Notes: generated by a model not told the origin, from the letters alone. A stretch of 64,000 bases of DNA from Microseira sp041929235 (GCF_041929235.1 NZ_JBHFNP010000281.1:87538-151537), one strand, 5' to 3'; positions 8,876-18,231 are shown, counted from the first letter of the stretch. Program-made: numbers and translations.

Positions 8876-9025
8876 TCACCCCGTCACGGCTGCAATTTTA
8901 TCTTGGTATTCTTTGTGCGTTGCAAATACCACATCATGACCGCGCTTTCGCAATTCGAGGGCGATCGCAATTTTGGGATGCAGATCGCCAAAAGACCTGA
9001 TGGTGGTTAAAACAATACGACTCAT
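8876..9025 (-). pseudogene. N-terminal fragment of a COG1819-type glycosyltransferase
   Basis: Only 49 codons: MSRIVLTTIRSFGDLHPKI followed by ALELRKRGHDVVFAT, the first beta-alpha-beta unit of UGT/MurG-like glycosyltransferases, then a stop. Intact proteins have about 400 residues, so this is a truncated remnant. The plus-strand sequence from about 9030 to 9205 carries another unassigned open tail that overlaps the next gene's ATG. Confidence 0.7.
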
Positions 9026-9228
9026 TATGAAAGCCTCTCGGTCAGCAGCACTCGTATAGACACAATTGCTCAAGTTGAAAGCTTTGCACTGCATTATGTT
9101 AGCCCGTTTACCCAGCCACAAGTTGAGGTTCAGCAAGATTTTGATAACTCCGCGCAAGAATTCAATATCTCTGCCAATGGCTCATTCCGTACATTAAGAG
9201 CATGAAAGTTGATTCAGGAGTATCGATC

Positions 9229-10272
9229 GTGAAATTACCTTCTCGCTTGTGGGCCATTTCTCTAATCGTTGTAGGTAGCGCTACTGCCGTCACCGCCGCT
9301 TCCGTTCATTCTCAAGCGTCTTTTGCACCTCAAAATTCTCCTTCGACTCTGGTGAGTCAACGTTCCGCACTACAACCGGGTATCAATCGCGTCACGTTTC
9401 AAAGCGAAGGCGAAACTTTAGTGGGCAATCTTTACCTGCCTGCTAATTACAAACCGGGTGACAAACTGCCGACGGTAATTGTCACGGGTGCTTGGATGAC
9501 CATCAAAGAGCAAATGCCTGCATTGTACGCCCAGAAATTAGCGGATCGGGGATTTGCTGCTTTTGCTTTCGACTTTCGTTCCTGGGGTGAAAGTGGCGGT
9601 AATTTGCGGAGTTTCGAGTCTCCTACCGTTAAAATTGCTGACATTAAAAACGCCGTTTCTTTTCTGCAAACTGTTGATGCTGTAGATGCAAATCGGATTG
9701 CCGGATTGGGCATCTGTGCGAGTGCGGGTTACATGGCAGTTGCTACGGCAGAAGATTCTCGAATTAAGTCTTTGATTACCGTTGCCCCGTGGATTCACGA
9801 GCCTCAAATTGTTGACACTGTATATGGCGGCAGAACAGCAGTAGAAAACCTGATTGCCAAGGGTCGAGCAGCGGAAAAGAAATTCCAGCAAACTGGACAA
9901 GCAGATTACGTTTTGGCAACCAGTAAGACAGACAAAACAGCCGTAATGTATGGCGATATTGACTACTATCAAAATCCCCAACGAGGTGCGATTCCCCAGT
10001 GGGAAAATCGATTTGCGATCGCATCCTGGGCGCAATGGTTGACGTTTAATCCTATGCCCGTTGCCCAGCAGATCAAAGTTCCGACGCTGTTTATCCATAG
10101 CGAGAAAGCGGCAATTCCCCACGGTGCGCGGCAGTTTTTTGCGGCGATTCCCGGTCAGAATAAACAGTTTGAATGGTTGAGCGATCGCACTCAATTCGAC
10201 TTCTACGACCAGCCAGCTACAGTTGACGCATCGATTTCAGCGATCGCCAAGCATTTACAATCGTCATTCTAA
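9229..10272 (+). CDS. secreted alpha/beta hydrolase
   Basis: 347 residues from the GTG start at 9229. This start is preferred because AGGAG lies 8 nt upstream and it places a clean Sec signal peptide at the N-terminus (KLPSRLWAISLIVVGSATA); an ATG at 9202 would add nine residues without an RBS. The nucleophile is the Ser of GICASAG (about residue 165), and GESGG and the C-terminal IHSEKA region fit the alpha/beta hydrolase fold of the dienelactone hydrolase/YcjY group. The substrate is unknown. Followed after 50 bp by a Tat-signal SDR gene, probably co-transcribed. Confidence 0.82.
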   Translation: MKLPSRLWAISLIVVGSATAVTAASVHSQASFAPQNSPSTLVSQRSALQPGINRVTFQSEGETLVGNLYLPANYKPGDKLPTVIVTGAWMTIKEQMPALYAQKLADRGFAAFAFDFRSWGESGGNLRSFESPTVKIADIKNAVSFLQTVDAVDANRIAGLGICASAGYMAVATAEDSRIKSLITVAPWIHEPQIVDTVYGGRTAVENLIAKGRAAEKKFQQTGQADYVLATSKTDKTAVMYGDIDYYQNPQRGAIPQWENRFAIASWAQWLTFNPMPVAQQIKVPTLFIHSEKAAIPHGARQFFAAIPGQNKQFEWLSDRTQFDFYDQPATVDASISAIAKHLQSSF

Positions 10273-10322
10273 ATTCGTCTGCTCATTTCTCGCCCTTTTT
10301 TATCGCACTTTAGGAGGTTATG

Positions 10323-11222
10323 ATGTCATTCTCGCGTCGCAACATTCTAGCTACAGGATTCGCCGGACTTGCCGCTGCCATATCGACAAAAAGCTTGGCT
10401 AATGCAGCGACTCCAGAATCTAACCCCAATCCTCAGAATGCTACCCAATTAGCTAGTACAATTAACCCCCAAGGTGAATTTGCTGGAAAAGTAGTTTTGA
10501 TTACTGGGGCAACTTCTGGAATTGGTAAAACCACCGCCGAAGCTTTTGCTCAACAAGGTGCTAAAGTCTTTTTCTGCGGTCGTCGCGAGAATTTGGGAGC
10601 GCAGGTAGAACGAGATATTCGGGCGCGGGGTGGAGAAGCGACCTATATGCGGGCAGATGTTCGTAAAGCTGAAGATGTGAAAGGATTTGTTGATGCTTGC
10701 GTGGCAAAATATGGGCGGCTGGATATTGCTTTTAACAATGCCGGAATTGATTATCCACCCCAGCCAATTGCCGACACCGCGATCGCAGAATTCGACGATT
10801 TAATGAATACTAATGCCCGTGGCGTTTTTCTCGGAATGAAATACGAAATCCCCCATATGTTGAAATCTGGCGGTGGTTCAATTATCAACATAGCAAGTAT
10901 TGGCGGTCATCGAGCCTTTCCTAACATCGTCGGTTATGGTGCTAGCAAAGCCGCTGTGATTCACATGACCAAGATGGCGGCGCAAGAATACGGCAAAAAG
11001 ATTCGCATTAATGCTGTTTCTCCTGGAGCCATTAATACACCTATGCTCGCTCGGGTCAAACGAGATTGGAAAGTCACAGAAGAACAACTTCTCGCCCCCT
11101 ATCCCAGCAAACGCGCTGGCACAACAGCAGAAGTTGCTAATATGGTTCTCTGGTTGGCTTCCGATGCCGCATCCTATGTTTCTGGTGCCAACTTGAGTAT
11201 TGATGGCGGCGGACTAGGTTAG
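10323..11222 (+). CDS. SDR family oxidoreductase with Tat signal
   Basis: 299 residues. The N-terminus SFSRRNILATGFAGLAAA is a twin-arginine signal. The Rossmann domain follows: TGATSGIG (61-68), CGRR after the second strand (suggesting NADP), NNAG, catalytic Ser in IASIG (192) and YGASK (Tyr205, Lys209). It should oxidise or reduce a small carbonyl or alcohol. The second of two ATGs is chosen because AGGAGG is 5 nt before it. A Tat-exported SDR implies folding with cofactor before export. Lies behind a secreted hydrolase. Confidence 0.88.
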   Translation: MSFSRRNILATGFAGLAAAISTKSLANAATPESNPNPQNATQLASTINPQGEFAGKVVLITGATSGIGKTTAEAFAQQGAKVFFCGRRENLGAQVERDIRARGGEATYMRADVRKAEDVKGFVDACVAKYGRLDIAFNNAGIDYPPQPIADTAIAEFDDLMNTNARGVFLGMKYEIPHMLKSGGGSIINIASIGGHRAFPNIVGYGASKAAVIHMTKMAAQEYGKKIRINAVSPGAINTPMLARVKRDWKVTEEQLLAPYPSKRAGTTAEVANMVLWLASDAASYVSGANLSIDGGGLG

Positions 11223-11256
11223 TATGTTTAACATCTGACTCAGTAGCACCCAATTG

Positions 11257-11880
11257 TTAGCTGACTGATGCAACGTGAACGACATTGTATAAATGGAATT
11301 CATTGCGAGCTAAACCTTCCCAATATGGCTTGTCTGGGTTAAATCCTGGTTGCTTGAGAATGGCTTCAAATGCTTCTTTGCTTTCCCATTGACCGTAATT
11401 AAACATCCTTATGCCGTCAAGACTGCGGTGAAATGTTGCAGAAATTAGCCCTGGGGAATTATTCATTGCTCGCTCCAGTTCAGCCGTTGTTCGCTTTACC
11501 ATTTCTGGTTGGTTCGCTGGTATCATACGAAACTCAGCTAGATGTGTAATGCGATCGCCTGTAACAATTTCCACTTCCGCCGATACTGACCTACTAGCAG
11601 AAACTTCTAGTTGTAAAGAATCAGGAGGAAAAAATTCTCCAAAAATAGCAGGACGCGGCAAGCTACGATGATCGAATTTAGGTTGCCATTGGCTATAGGT
11701 GAAAACGCGAACTCCATCCAAACTTTGATGTACGCTGGCTGACAAAAAATAAGGATTAGACTTCCAAGCTTGGATTTGCTCTTCGACGATTGCCTTAACC
11801 AAACCCGATTGATGGCGTTCTGCAACTGCGTATAAATCTAGTCCAACGATCGCATTGTTAGTTCGGTCTATTTGCACCAT
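11257..11880 (-). CDS. protein with two antibiotic-biosynthesis-monooxygenase (ABM) domains
   Basis: 207 residues forming two tandem ABM-like ferredoxin-fold domains. The first has SASVHQSLDGVRVFTYSQW, the second SATFHRSLDGIRMFNYGQW, an obvious internal duplication of about 115 residues. Single ABM domains act as dimers in small oxygenases or as unknown-function proteins; here the dimer may be built within one chain. Divergent from the aldo/keto reductase gene, so the 135 bp between them may hold both promoters. Confidence 0.82.
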   Translation of the reverse strand: MVQIDRTNNAIVGLDLYAVAERHQSGLVKAIVEEQIQAWKSNPYFLSASVHQSLDGVRVFTYSQWQPKFDHRSLPRPAIFGEFFPPDSLQLEVSASRSVSAEVEIVTGDRITHLAEFRMIPANQPEMVKRTTAELERAMNNSPGLISATFHRSLDGIRMFNYGQWESKEAFEAILKQPGFNPDKPYWEGLARNEFHLYNVVHVASVS

Positions 11881-12015
11881 AGATATTTCTCAATTCCTGC
11901 TTTGTTGTATGCTGGTTCTGATGCTAAACGAAACCCAATAATCGGACAAGTTCCATCTCTACTCAGAAATGAAGCTAGCTAACATTTAATTCTTTCTTTG
12001 AATCAAGGAGTAGTT

Positions 12016-13128
12016 ATGTCTCTCAATTCTTACTACACGCTAGGACGTTCTGGATTGCGCGTGAGCCGTTTATCGCTAGGCACGATGACGTTTGGTACGG
12101 AATGGGGCTGGGGTTCTGATGAAGACACTGCCCGCCAACTGTTTAACACCTATGTGGATGCGGGTGGAAATTTCATCGATACCGCCGATCTTTACACGGG
12201 TGGAACCAGCGAAACTTGGTTGGGGAAATTTATTGCCGAAAGGAATCTGCGCGATCGCACAGTCATCGCCACTAAGTTCAGCTACAACGGCGAACCAGGC
12301 AATCCTAACGCAGGCGGTAATGGTCGTAAAAACATTATGCGGGCAGTGGAAGGCTCGCTGAAGCGCTTGGGAACAGATTACATCGATCTCTACATTCTTC
12401 ACACTTGGGATACTATCACCCCGGCTGAAGAAGTGATGCGATCGCTAGATGATTTAGTTCGATCTGGTAAAGTGCGCCATATTGGATTGAGCGATACGCC
12501 TGCTTGGTATGCTGCACGCGCCCAAACTTTAGCAGAATGGCGCGGCTACGAACCAGTTTCTAGTTTACAGTTGGAATACTCCTTAGTAGAGCGAAATATT
12601 GAGCGAGAATTTGTACCTTTGGGCATAGAATTGGGCATGGGAATTATGGTTTGGAGTCCTTTAGCCAGTGGTTTGTTGAGCGGAAAATATAAACCTAGCG
12701 AAGGCAGTTATACAGGTGAAGGAAGATTAGAAACCGTGAAAGGAATCTCGAATCCGGCGTTTCAGAAAATTAGCGATCGCAACTGGAAAATCGTATCAGA
12801 ACTAGAACAAGTTGCGAAAGAATTAGGTCGCAGTATGGCGCAGGTGGCAGTAAATTGGACAGCTAATCGCCCCGGCATTGCTTCAGTTATCGTAGGTGCG
12901 ACAAAATTATCTCAGCTAGAAGACAATCTCAAAGCATTAGAATTTGAGATTCCCAGCGAACTAGCTAACCGTTTAGAACTCGTCAGTCGTCCCGATTCTC
13001 AATTCCCTTACAGCTTCTTTGGCAGCGAAATTCAGGGGATGATTCATGGCGGAGTTGCTGTTGGGAATAAACCTGTTGGATATGCTCCCAATCGGTTAAT
13101 TCAATCCGCCGGTGCTGGAGTTTCCTAA
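12016..13128 (+). CDS. aldo/keto reductase
   Basis: 370 residues, a TIM-barrel NADPH-dependent reductase. Catalytic tetrad residues are visible: Asp in FIDTADLY, the Tyr of the same motif, Lys in VIATKFSY and His in LYILHTWD. The C-terminal cofactor segment reads VIVGATKLSQLEDNL. The start at 12016 is chosen because AAGGAG lies 6-7 nt before it; an upstream in-frame TTG would add six residues. Fits the redox theme of the region. Confidence 0.9.
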   Translation: MSLNSYYTLGRSGLRVSRLSLGTMTFGTEWGWGSDEDTARQLFNTYVDAGGNFIDTADLYTGGTSETWLGKFIAERNLRDRTVIATKFSYNGEPGNPNAGGNGRKNIMRAVEGSLKRLGTDYIDLYILHTWDTITPAEEVMRSLDDLVRSGKVRHIGLSDTPAWYAARAQTLAEWRGYEPVSSLQLEYSLVERNIEREFVPLGIELGMGIMVWSPLASGLLSGKYKPSEGSYTGEGRLETVKGISNPAFQKISDRNWKIVSELEQVAKELGRSMAQVAVNWTANRPGIASVIVGATKLSQLEDNLKALEFEIPSELANRLELVSRPDSQFPYSFFGSEIQGMIHGGVAVGNKPVGYAPNRLIQSAGAGVS

Positions 13129-13168
13129 CTGAATATTGATGAGAAATGGGAAATAACTAACTTTGACT

Positions 13169-13654
13169 TTAATAGAGAGCCATCGTTAGCAAAGTCGCTG
13201 CTGCTAACGATGCTACTGTCCGAACGTGATTCCAGAATGTCCAATTGGTCAGGTAGTTAGCCCATATTCTCGCACCCTCAGCGCTGTTTGGTTTAGCGAT
13301 CGCCAGTGCATCATTTAACGGTACATTGAAGGCGATCGTTACTCCAACTACACCAACGAGATAAAGCAAACTGCTGATGAGAATAAAGGCTGTATCTGGT
13401 TGATGCCACTTGAATAATGAAGCGATCGCTAAAAAGAGACAAGCTGCTGCTGTTCCAAAGATCGCAAACATGAATAACGGATTGATGGCTGCAATATTGA
13501 TCGACTGCATGGCAGCGATACCCTGGGCAGGTTGGAGTTTGGCAAGGGCAGGCATCACGAAGGTGGAAAACGCGAAAAAGACACCTGCAACCAGTCCACA
13601 GCCTAGTGCCGCGAAAAGTTTTAATGTGGAAAGTGAGGAGTTTGTCAATATCAT
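13169..13654 (-). CDS. DUF1772 (anthrone oxygenase-like) membrane protein
   Basis: 161 residues with four transmembrane helices. The first helix region GLVAGVFFAFSTFVMPAL and the C-terminal WANYLTNWTFWNHVRTV are typical of DUF1772, a family that includes fungal anthrone oxygenases; the bacterial role is unknown. Convergent with the aldo/keto reductase gene. Confidence 0.85.
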   Translation of the reverse strand: MILTNSSLSTLKLFAALGCGLVAGVFFAFSTFVMPALAKLQPAQGIAAMQSINIAAINPLFMFAIFGTAAACLFLAIASLFKWHQPDTAFILISSLLYLVGVVGVTIAFNVPLNDALAIAKPNSAEGARIWANYLTNWTFWNHVRTVASLAAATLLTMALY

Positions 13655-13714
13655 AAAGCCTCTTGTAAATATTCAAAATTTTGTCAGCCGAAGTATTGTC
13701 GCGTTGCCAGATGA

Positions 13715-13861
13715 GACAAAAAATCTGCGATCGCGATTGGGTTGAATATTTCCGAAGGTACGGCAAAACTTCAGATCGCGCATCTGTTGACTAAGTTGGG
13801 ACTCAGAAATCGAACTCAAGCGGTCGTACTTGCTTTGCAGCGTGGTGAAGTTGTAAATTGA
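13715..13861 (+). pseudogene. C-terminal fragment of a LuxR/NarL-type regulator
   Basis: 48 codons that read as the DNA-binding helices of a LuxR-type HTH: IGLNISEGTAKLQIAH, then TKLGLRNRTQAVVLALQRGE and a stop. The receiver domain and the first part of the HTH are missing, and a TGA precedes the recognisable part in frame. No start codon. A remnant of a response regulator. Confidence 0.75.
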
Positions 13862-13911
13862 AAGCTTAACCTTTTCGACGATCTGCATCTCTAGATAGGA
13901 AACAGAAACTC

Positions 13912-14283
13912 ATGCTGGAACTAGTTTACATTGTTACACTAAGCTTATTAATAACTCATCAAATAGATGCTGCTTATTGGAGAGAATGGGAGATGTTCCT
14001 TGTTCCTGGCGGGGTACAGTTCTTCGATATTTTCAATCTGGCGATCGTTCCTGTGCTGCTCGTTGGCTTTAAATCTGTACTTCTCAAGAAGAAAAGTGGT
14101 TACTAATACTCATGTTTTTTATCGTCATTAGGGCTACTAACTTTCTTAATCCCTACTAGATTTTATTTGAATGGGTATCATCAATTTACAGTTCCAGTAT
14201 CAATGGCTGTAATTATTTTGTGTGCCGTTATTGCTGTTATTCAACTCGTCATTACGAGCGAACAGCGTGAGATATTTCAATAG
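13912..14283 (+). pseudogene. DUF6713-like small membrane protein with internal TAA
   Basis: The first 64 codons contain HQIDAAYWREWEMF and PGGVQFFDIFNLA, features I associate with DUF6713. A TAA at 14104-14106 then stops translation, but the same frame stays open for 58 more codons that encode two further hydrophobic segments (SLGLLTFLIPTRF and AVIILCAVIAVIQLVI) before TAG at 14281. The full 123-codon length fits a complete small membrane protein, so the TAA looks like a nonsense mutation. Confidence 0.65.
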
Positions 14284-14347
14284 TCAAAGTCGTCTGCATC
14301 AACTGGCTTCGATTTTCCAGTTTTTACAGCTTGATGTCAGTTTCCCA

Positions 14348-14869
14348 ATGGATGAAGTTATTATCGCTGAATACAATCCAAACTGGGTACTATCTTTTGA
14401 GCAAGAATCTGCATGTATTCGAGCAGTTTTAGATAGAAATATTGTTACCCGCATTGAGCATTTTGGTAGCACAGCCGTTCCAGGGTTAGCTGCAAAACCA
14501 ATCGTAGATATATTGATAGGGGTACGTTTGCTAGCAAAGGCAAAACAAGTTGCAGTTTCTCCGCTAGAGCAGTTAGGCTATGCTTATTGGTTGGAGAATC
14601 CCGACCCTCAACGGATGTTTTTTGTTAAAGGGTTACCGCCTAATAGTCCGCGCACTCATCACATCCACATGGTCGAGCCAGATAGTGTTTTGTGGGAGCG
14701 TTTGATATTTCGAGACTATCTTTGCCAGCATCCAGATGAAGCGGCTCGTTATGCCCAATTAAAGTACAATCTTGCTCAACGCTTTTCTAGCGATCGCGAA
14801 GCATACACAGCGGGAAAAACTGAGTATATTGAGTCTGTCATGCAAAAAGCTCGACAACTTGATAAATAA
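14348..14869 (+). CDS. GrpB/UPF0157 family protein
   Basis: 173 residues. HFGSTAVPGLAAKPIVDI near residue 38 is the signature of the GrpB (UPF0157) family, which has a nucleotidyltransferase-like fold with the metal-binding Asp in this motif. The later HHIHMVEPDS and FRDYLCQHPDEAARYAQLK complete the family pattern. Role unknown. The ATG at 14348 lies just before EVIIAEYNPNW, the usual start region; the RBS is weak. Confidence 0.88.
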   Translation: MDEVIIAEYNPNWVLSFEQESACIRAVLDRNIVTRIEHFGSTAVPGLAAKPIVDILIGVRLLAKAKQVAVSPLEQLGYAYWLENPDPQRMFFVKGLPPNSPRTHHIHMVEPDSVLWERLIFRDYLCQHPDEAARYAQLKYNLAQRFSSDREAYTAGKTEYIESVMQKARQLDK

Positions 14870-14984
14870 GCCCAATTGTATTACCAATCTCCTGCTTTGT
14901 AAAAAGGCGTTCACCCATTAGACGAATCAATGCTGCTGGTTGCGACAAAGACCGATAGGTATCGCTTTGCAGTTTTGGCTTCAG

Positions 14985-15728
14985 CTAAGGATGGCTCTCG
15001 AATGAATATAGGTGTTGGCGAAAGAATTGCCGGAGTTCAGACCAAGAATCCGCTGCTGCTATTGGATTATATGAAGACCGCTCGTTGCAGAAAAAGCCAT
15101 GATCGGCATCTGGATAAAGTTTCAGTTTGTATTCTTTTCCGAGTTCCTGAAAGCGAGATTCAATTTGGTGAATGCGATCGCGCGGAATGAACGGATCTAC
15201 ACCCCCAAAGAACAAGTAGATGGGTATTGTAGTATCTTTCACTGCCTCAATCCACTCATCTAAAACCATGCCATAAAAGGGTGCTGCTGCCGCAATCTCA
15301 GTCGATAACTTGACAGCCGTCATGAAGGTTAATCCACCCCCCAAGCAGAATCCAGTAACTCCAATCCGATCGGGATACACATCCGATCGAGACTTCAAAA
15401 ACATTAAAGCTGTCCGAATATCTTCCTCAATCGGTTTTCCGAAATCCAAACGCCACATCATCACCATTGCTTGCTCTACCTCGTCATAGCCAAACTTATT
15501 GTTGGGCAACTCGCGGTAATATAAATCGGGCGCAAGAACAACGTAACCTTCGTTGGCAATTCGGGTTGCTACATCTTGAATATGCGGCGTTAAACCAAAT
15601 GCTTCCATGAGCAAGAGAACGGCTGGTTTGCGATCGCCTTCAGGATGGGTAAACAGAAAAGCTGGCATTTGTCCGTCAGGTGTGGAAAGGAAAACCTCTG
15701 TCTGTGTGATTTTTGTAGTGTCCGTCAT
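14985..15728 (-). CDS. dienelactone hydrolase family protein
   Basis: 247 residues. The catalytic Cys is in GVTGFCLGGG, Asp in FGGVDPFIPRDR and His in YPDADHGFFCNERSSYN; the helper Glu is in LLMEAFGL. All residues of the dienelactone hydrolase triad are present, so an active cytoplasmic hydrolase is likely; the physiological substrate cannot be inferred. The start MTDTTKITQTEV has an AGAGAGG-like RBS just upstream. Confidence 0.9.
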   Translation of the reverse strand: MTDTTKITQTEVFLSTPDGQMPAFLFTHPEGDRKPAVLLLMEAFGLTPHIQDVATRIANEGYVVLAPDLYYRELPNNKFGYDEVEQAMVMMWRLDFGKPIEEDIRTALMFLKSRSDVYPDRIGVTGFCLGGGLTFMTAVKLSTEIAAAAPFYGMVLDEWIEAVKDTTIPIYLFFGGVDPFIPRDRIHQIESRFQELGKEYKLKLYPDADHGFFCNERSSYNPIAAADSWSELRQFFRQHLYSFESHP

Positions 15729-15889
15729 TTCGACCTCTCTTGATTCAGTTTGGCGTAGATTTTATCAAAATTTCTTGGGTACAACTTATTTTCATCGATA
15801 CCAGAGTTGTATTGAACGATATTTTATCCAAGATGAAAACACCAAGATTTACTGAAGCAATCGAGACAATTGGCGATAGATAATTGCTC

Positions 15890-16060
15890 TTAGTGCCGTT
15901 CGCGAAGCGTTGCGATCGCCAATCGCGGTAACTCCTCGGCAAATCTTTCATCCAGCGGTAAGTGCCCCACCAACAGCCGAAAATAGATGCCTCCATATAG
16001 CAGAAGCAGATCGATCGCCAATTCGGGGTCTAGGTTAGGGTCATAGCGGTAAGTTTTTCC
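15890..16060 (-). pseudogene. C-terminal fragment of a TetR-family regulator
   Basis: The minus strand reads RYDPNLDPELAIDLLL, then YFRLLVGHLPLDERFAEEL and LAIATLRERH before TAA at 15890. This is the ligand-binding C-terminus of TetR regulators of the AcrR type. The N-terminal HTH is absent. Confidence 0.7.
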
Positions 16061-16183
16061 GCGAGCGCAAAGTAGTTTCTTTATAGATGGGTCGATTTAA
16101 TCATTCCAGCTAATTAATTGTGCAATATCGCAACTAGATTGTTAATTTGTTCCGCCTTGCCCTTTACAATTAGAGAGGTCTAA

Positions 16184-16254
16184 TAGACTTCTCCAAAAAC
16201 TCTTGTGGGATAGGCGTCTCGCCTGTCTTTGAGATTCTTTGTTGGAGAGGTCTA
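16184..16254. repeat. short inverted-repeat element
   Basis: TAGACTTCTCCAA (16184-16196) and TTGGAGAGGTCTA (16242-16254) are inverted with one mismatch and enclose a small internal palindrome (AGGCGTCTCGCCT). A related TTGGAGAGGTTTAAT occurs near 23670 after the Sir2 remnant. Confidence 0.55.
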
Positions 16255-16288
16255 ATGTACCATTCAACATTTCTGGTTGAGGTTATAT

Positions 16289-16385
16289 CCTAGAACACCG
16301 ATTCAGTATTGCTAGAAACAGGGTTTCTCGTAAGTGCTGTCAGCAAATTTGAGCGGAAACCCTGTTTCTGTATCGGCGTTCTAGG
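16289..16385. repeat. nested palindrome at the RTX gene 3' end
   Basis: Outer arms CCTAGAACACCGAT (16289-16302) and ATCGGCGTTCTAGG (16372-16385), inner arms around AGAAACAGGGTTTCT (16314-16328) and GGAAACCCTGTTTCT (16355-16369). The right outer arm contains the stop codon of the RTX gene. It may terminate transcription of that gene. The inner core belongs to the GAAACCGGGTTTC-like family seen elsewhere in the window. Confidence 0.65.
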
Positions 16386-18231
16386 CGATCGCTAGATTAG
16401 CCAGATTGCCTGTAAATCCAGTAATTTCAATGATGGCATCCGTACTGGCAGAGAATCCAGCCGTTCCATCATTCAGTCCCAAGAAGGTGCGATTGTTAAA
16501 TTGAAAAGTAGAAGCACCAAATTGACTAAAGTTCGTTGCAGTTAAAACTTGTTTGATGGCAGTTTCAGTCAAGGCGCTAACACTGCCGAGTTTTTTGACT
16601 TGGGCTGCTGCGACAGCGTTGGTACCGTCGATGATATCGCTGCCAATTACAAAGTCTTTAATGACATCATAGTTGGACAACAGAGAATAACTACGATCTT
16701 CATACTTAAAGGTGTCATTTCCATTCCCTCCAGTCAGAATATCGCCGCCTGCTTGACCTGTAAGGATGTCATTGCCAGCGCCAGCATTGATAATGTCATT
16801 GCCAGAAGCACCACTGATAGTGTCATTTTTGCTCGTGCCGGTGACAGTAAACCGCTCAATACCACTAAACTCGACGAAATCCAAGAGAGCGGAGTTAGGG
16901 CTGCTGACGTTTCGCGAGGCAGTGCCATACAGGGTACTCCCCTGAAATGTCATACCTGTACCCGTGTCGCCCACAGAGTAATCCAAGATCAGATGGTCAA
17001 GACCTAGATACCCCCCATAAACCGAGTCAAAACCGAGTCCAGCGTTAATGGTGTCGTTGCCTGCACCTGTAGTGATGGTGTCATTGGCCCGCAGGACAGC
17101 GCCATTGACGATTCCAGTTTGGAGTACAGTGTCGTTACCACTGCCGGTTGTTAGCTCGAACCGCTCAAAATTGGTCGCCCTGACAACTCCAGAGATGTTG
17201 ATATCTAGAAGATTGGTGAGGGTGAGATTGGCCGTTTGATTGGCAAGGTTGAGCTTAAGGAAGTCGAAGCCAGCACCGCCATCCAGCGTGCCAACATTAC
17301 CCGCAATAAGCAGCCAATTAGACCCCCCTACTCTAACTTGGTCATTACCAGCCCCCGCACGAATCGTACTGTTTGGAGTGTAAAGGTCGAGGATGTCATC
17401 TTTGCTAGTGCCGGTGACAGTAAACTGCTCGATGTAGTCAAAATAAATGGAATCTAAGCGAGTGCTGTTTGTACTGCTGACTTTTCGCTCGGCAGAGCCA
17501 AACTGGCTACCTCCCGCAAAAGTCATACCCGTACCCGTATCGCCCACAGAGTAGTCCAAGATCAGATGGTCAATCCCATCGCCCCCATAAACAGAGTCCA
17601 AACCCAGTCCAGCGTTAATGGTGTCGTTGCCTGCATTTGTTTGGATCGAGTCATTGGCCCGCAGGACAGCGCCATTGACGATTCCCGTTTGGAGTACGGT
17701 GTCGTTGCCACTGCCGGTTTTCAGCGCGAACTGCTCAAAATTGGTCGCACTGACAACCCCAGAGATGTTGATATCTCGAAGATTGAGGGTGAGGTTGGCT
17801 GTTTGATTGGCAAGGTTGAGCTTAAGGAAGTCGAAGCCAGCACCGCCATCCAGCTTGCCAACATTACCCGCAATAGGCAGCCAATAAGGCCCCCCTACTG
17901 TAACTTGGTCATTACCGGCTCCCGCACGAATCGTACTGTTTGGAGTGAAAAGGTCGAAGATGTCATCTTTGCTCGTGCCAGTGACAGTAAACTGCTCGAT
18001 GTTGTAAAAATTAATGTAATCTAAGTTAATCCCGTTTGCACTGCGCGAGGCAAAGCCAGACTGGCCATTTTCCCTAAAAGTCATACCCGTACCCGTATCG
18101 CCCACAGAGTAGTCCAAGATCAGATGGTCAAAGCCATCACCCCCATGAACATAGTCGAAACCCAGTCCTGGGTTGATGGTGTCGTTGCCTGCACCTTTGA
18201 TGATGGTGTCATTGCTGCGAAATACTGTCAT
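16381..18231 (-). CDS. RTX-type calcium-binding surface protein with bluetail-like C-terminus
   Basis: 616 residues, rich in Gly, Asp and Asn, with repeated GAGNDTI and GGDGFDHL-like nonapeptides that bind calcium. It consists of large tandem repeats of about 186-190 residues; each holds LDYSVGDTGTGMTF, VTGTSKDDI and KLNLANQTANLTL. The C-terminus has canonical RTX (SGNDIINAGAGNDILTG) and ends with the cyanobacterial tail GFSASTDAIIEITGFTGN. Such proteins leave the cell by type I secretion. There is no N-terminal signal and no clear SD before the ATG. No T1SS genes are next to it. Confidence 0.88.
   Translation of the reverse strand: MTVFRSNDTIIKGAGNDTINPGLGFDYVHGGDGFDHLILDYSVGDTGTGMTFRENGQSGFASRSANGINLDYINFYNIEQFTVTGTSKDDIFDLFTPNSTIRAGAGNDQVTVGGPYWLPIAGNVGKLDGGAGFDFLKLNLANQTANLTLNLRDINISGVVSATNFEQFALKTGSGNDTVLQTGIVNGAVLRANDSIQTNAGNDTINAGLGLDSVYGGDGIDHLILDYSVGDTGTGMTFAGGSQFGSAERKVSSTNSTRLDSIYFDYIEQFTVTGTSKDDILDLYTPNSTIRAGAGNDQVRVGGSNWLLIAGNVGTLDGGAGFDFLKLNLANQTANLTLTNLLDINISGVVRATNFERFELTTGSGNDTVLQTGIVNGAVLRANDTITTGAGNDTINAGLGFDSVYGGYLGLDHLILDYSVGDTGTGMTFQGSTLYGTASRNVSSPNSALLDFVEFSGIERFTVTGTSKNDTISGASGNDIINAGAGNDILTGQAGGDILTGGNGNDTFKYEDRSYSLLSNYDVIKDFVIGSDIIDGTNAVAAAQVKKLGSVSALTETAIKQVLTATNFSQFGASTFQFNNRTFLGLNDGTAGFSASTDAIIEITGFTGNLANLAIA

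Noticed and set aside
16549..18024. Long plus-strand open frames opposite the RTX gene
   Set aside because: They are antisense shadows of Gly/Asp-rich codons and repeat with the RTX units; no start signals or protein motifs.
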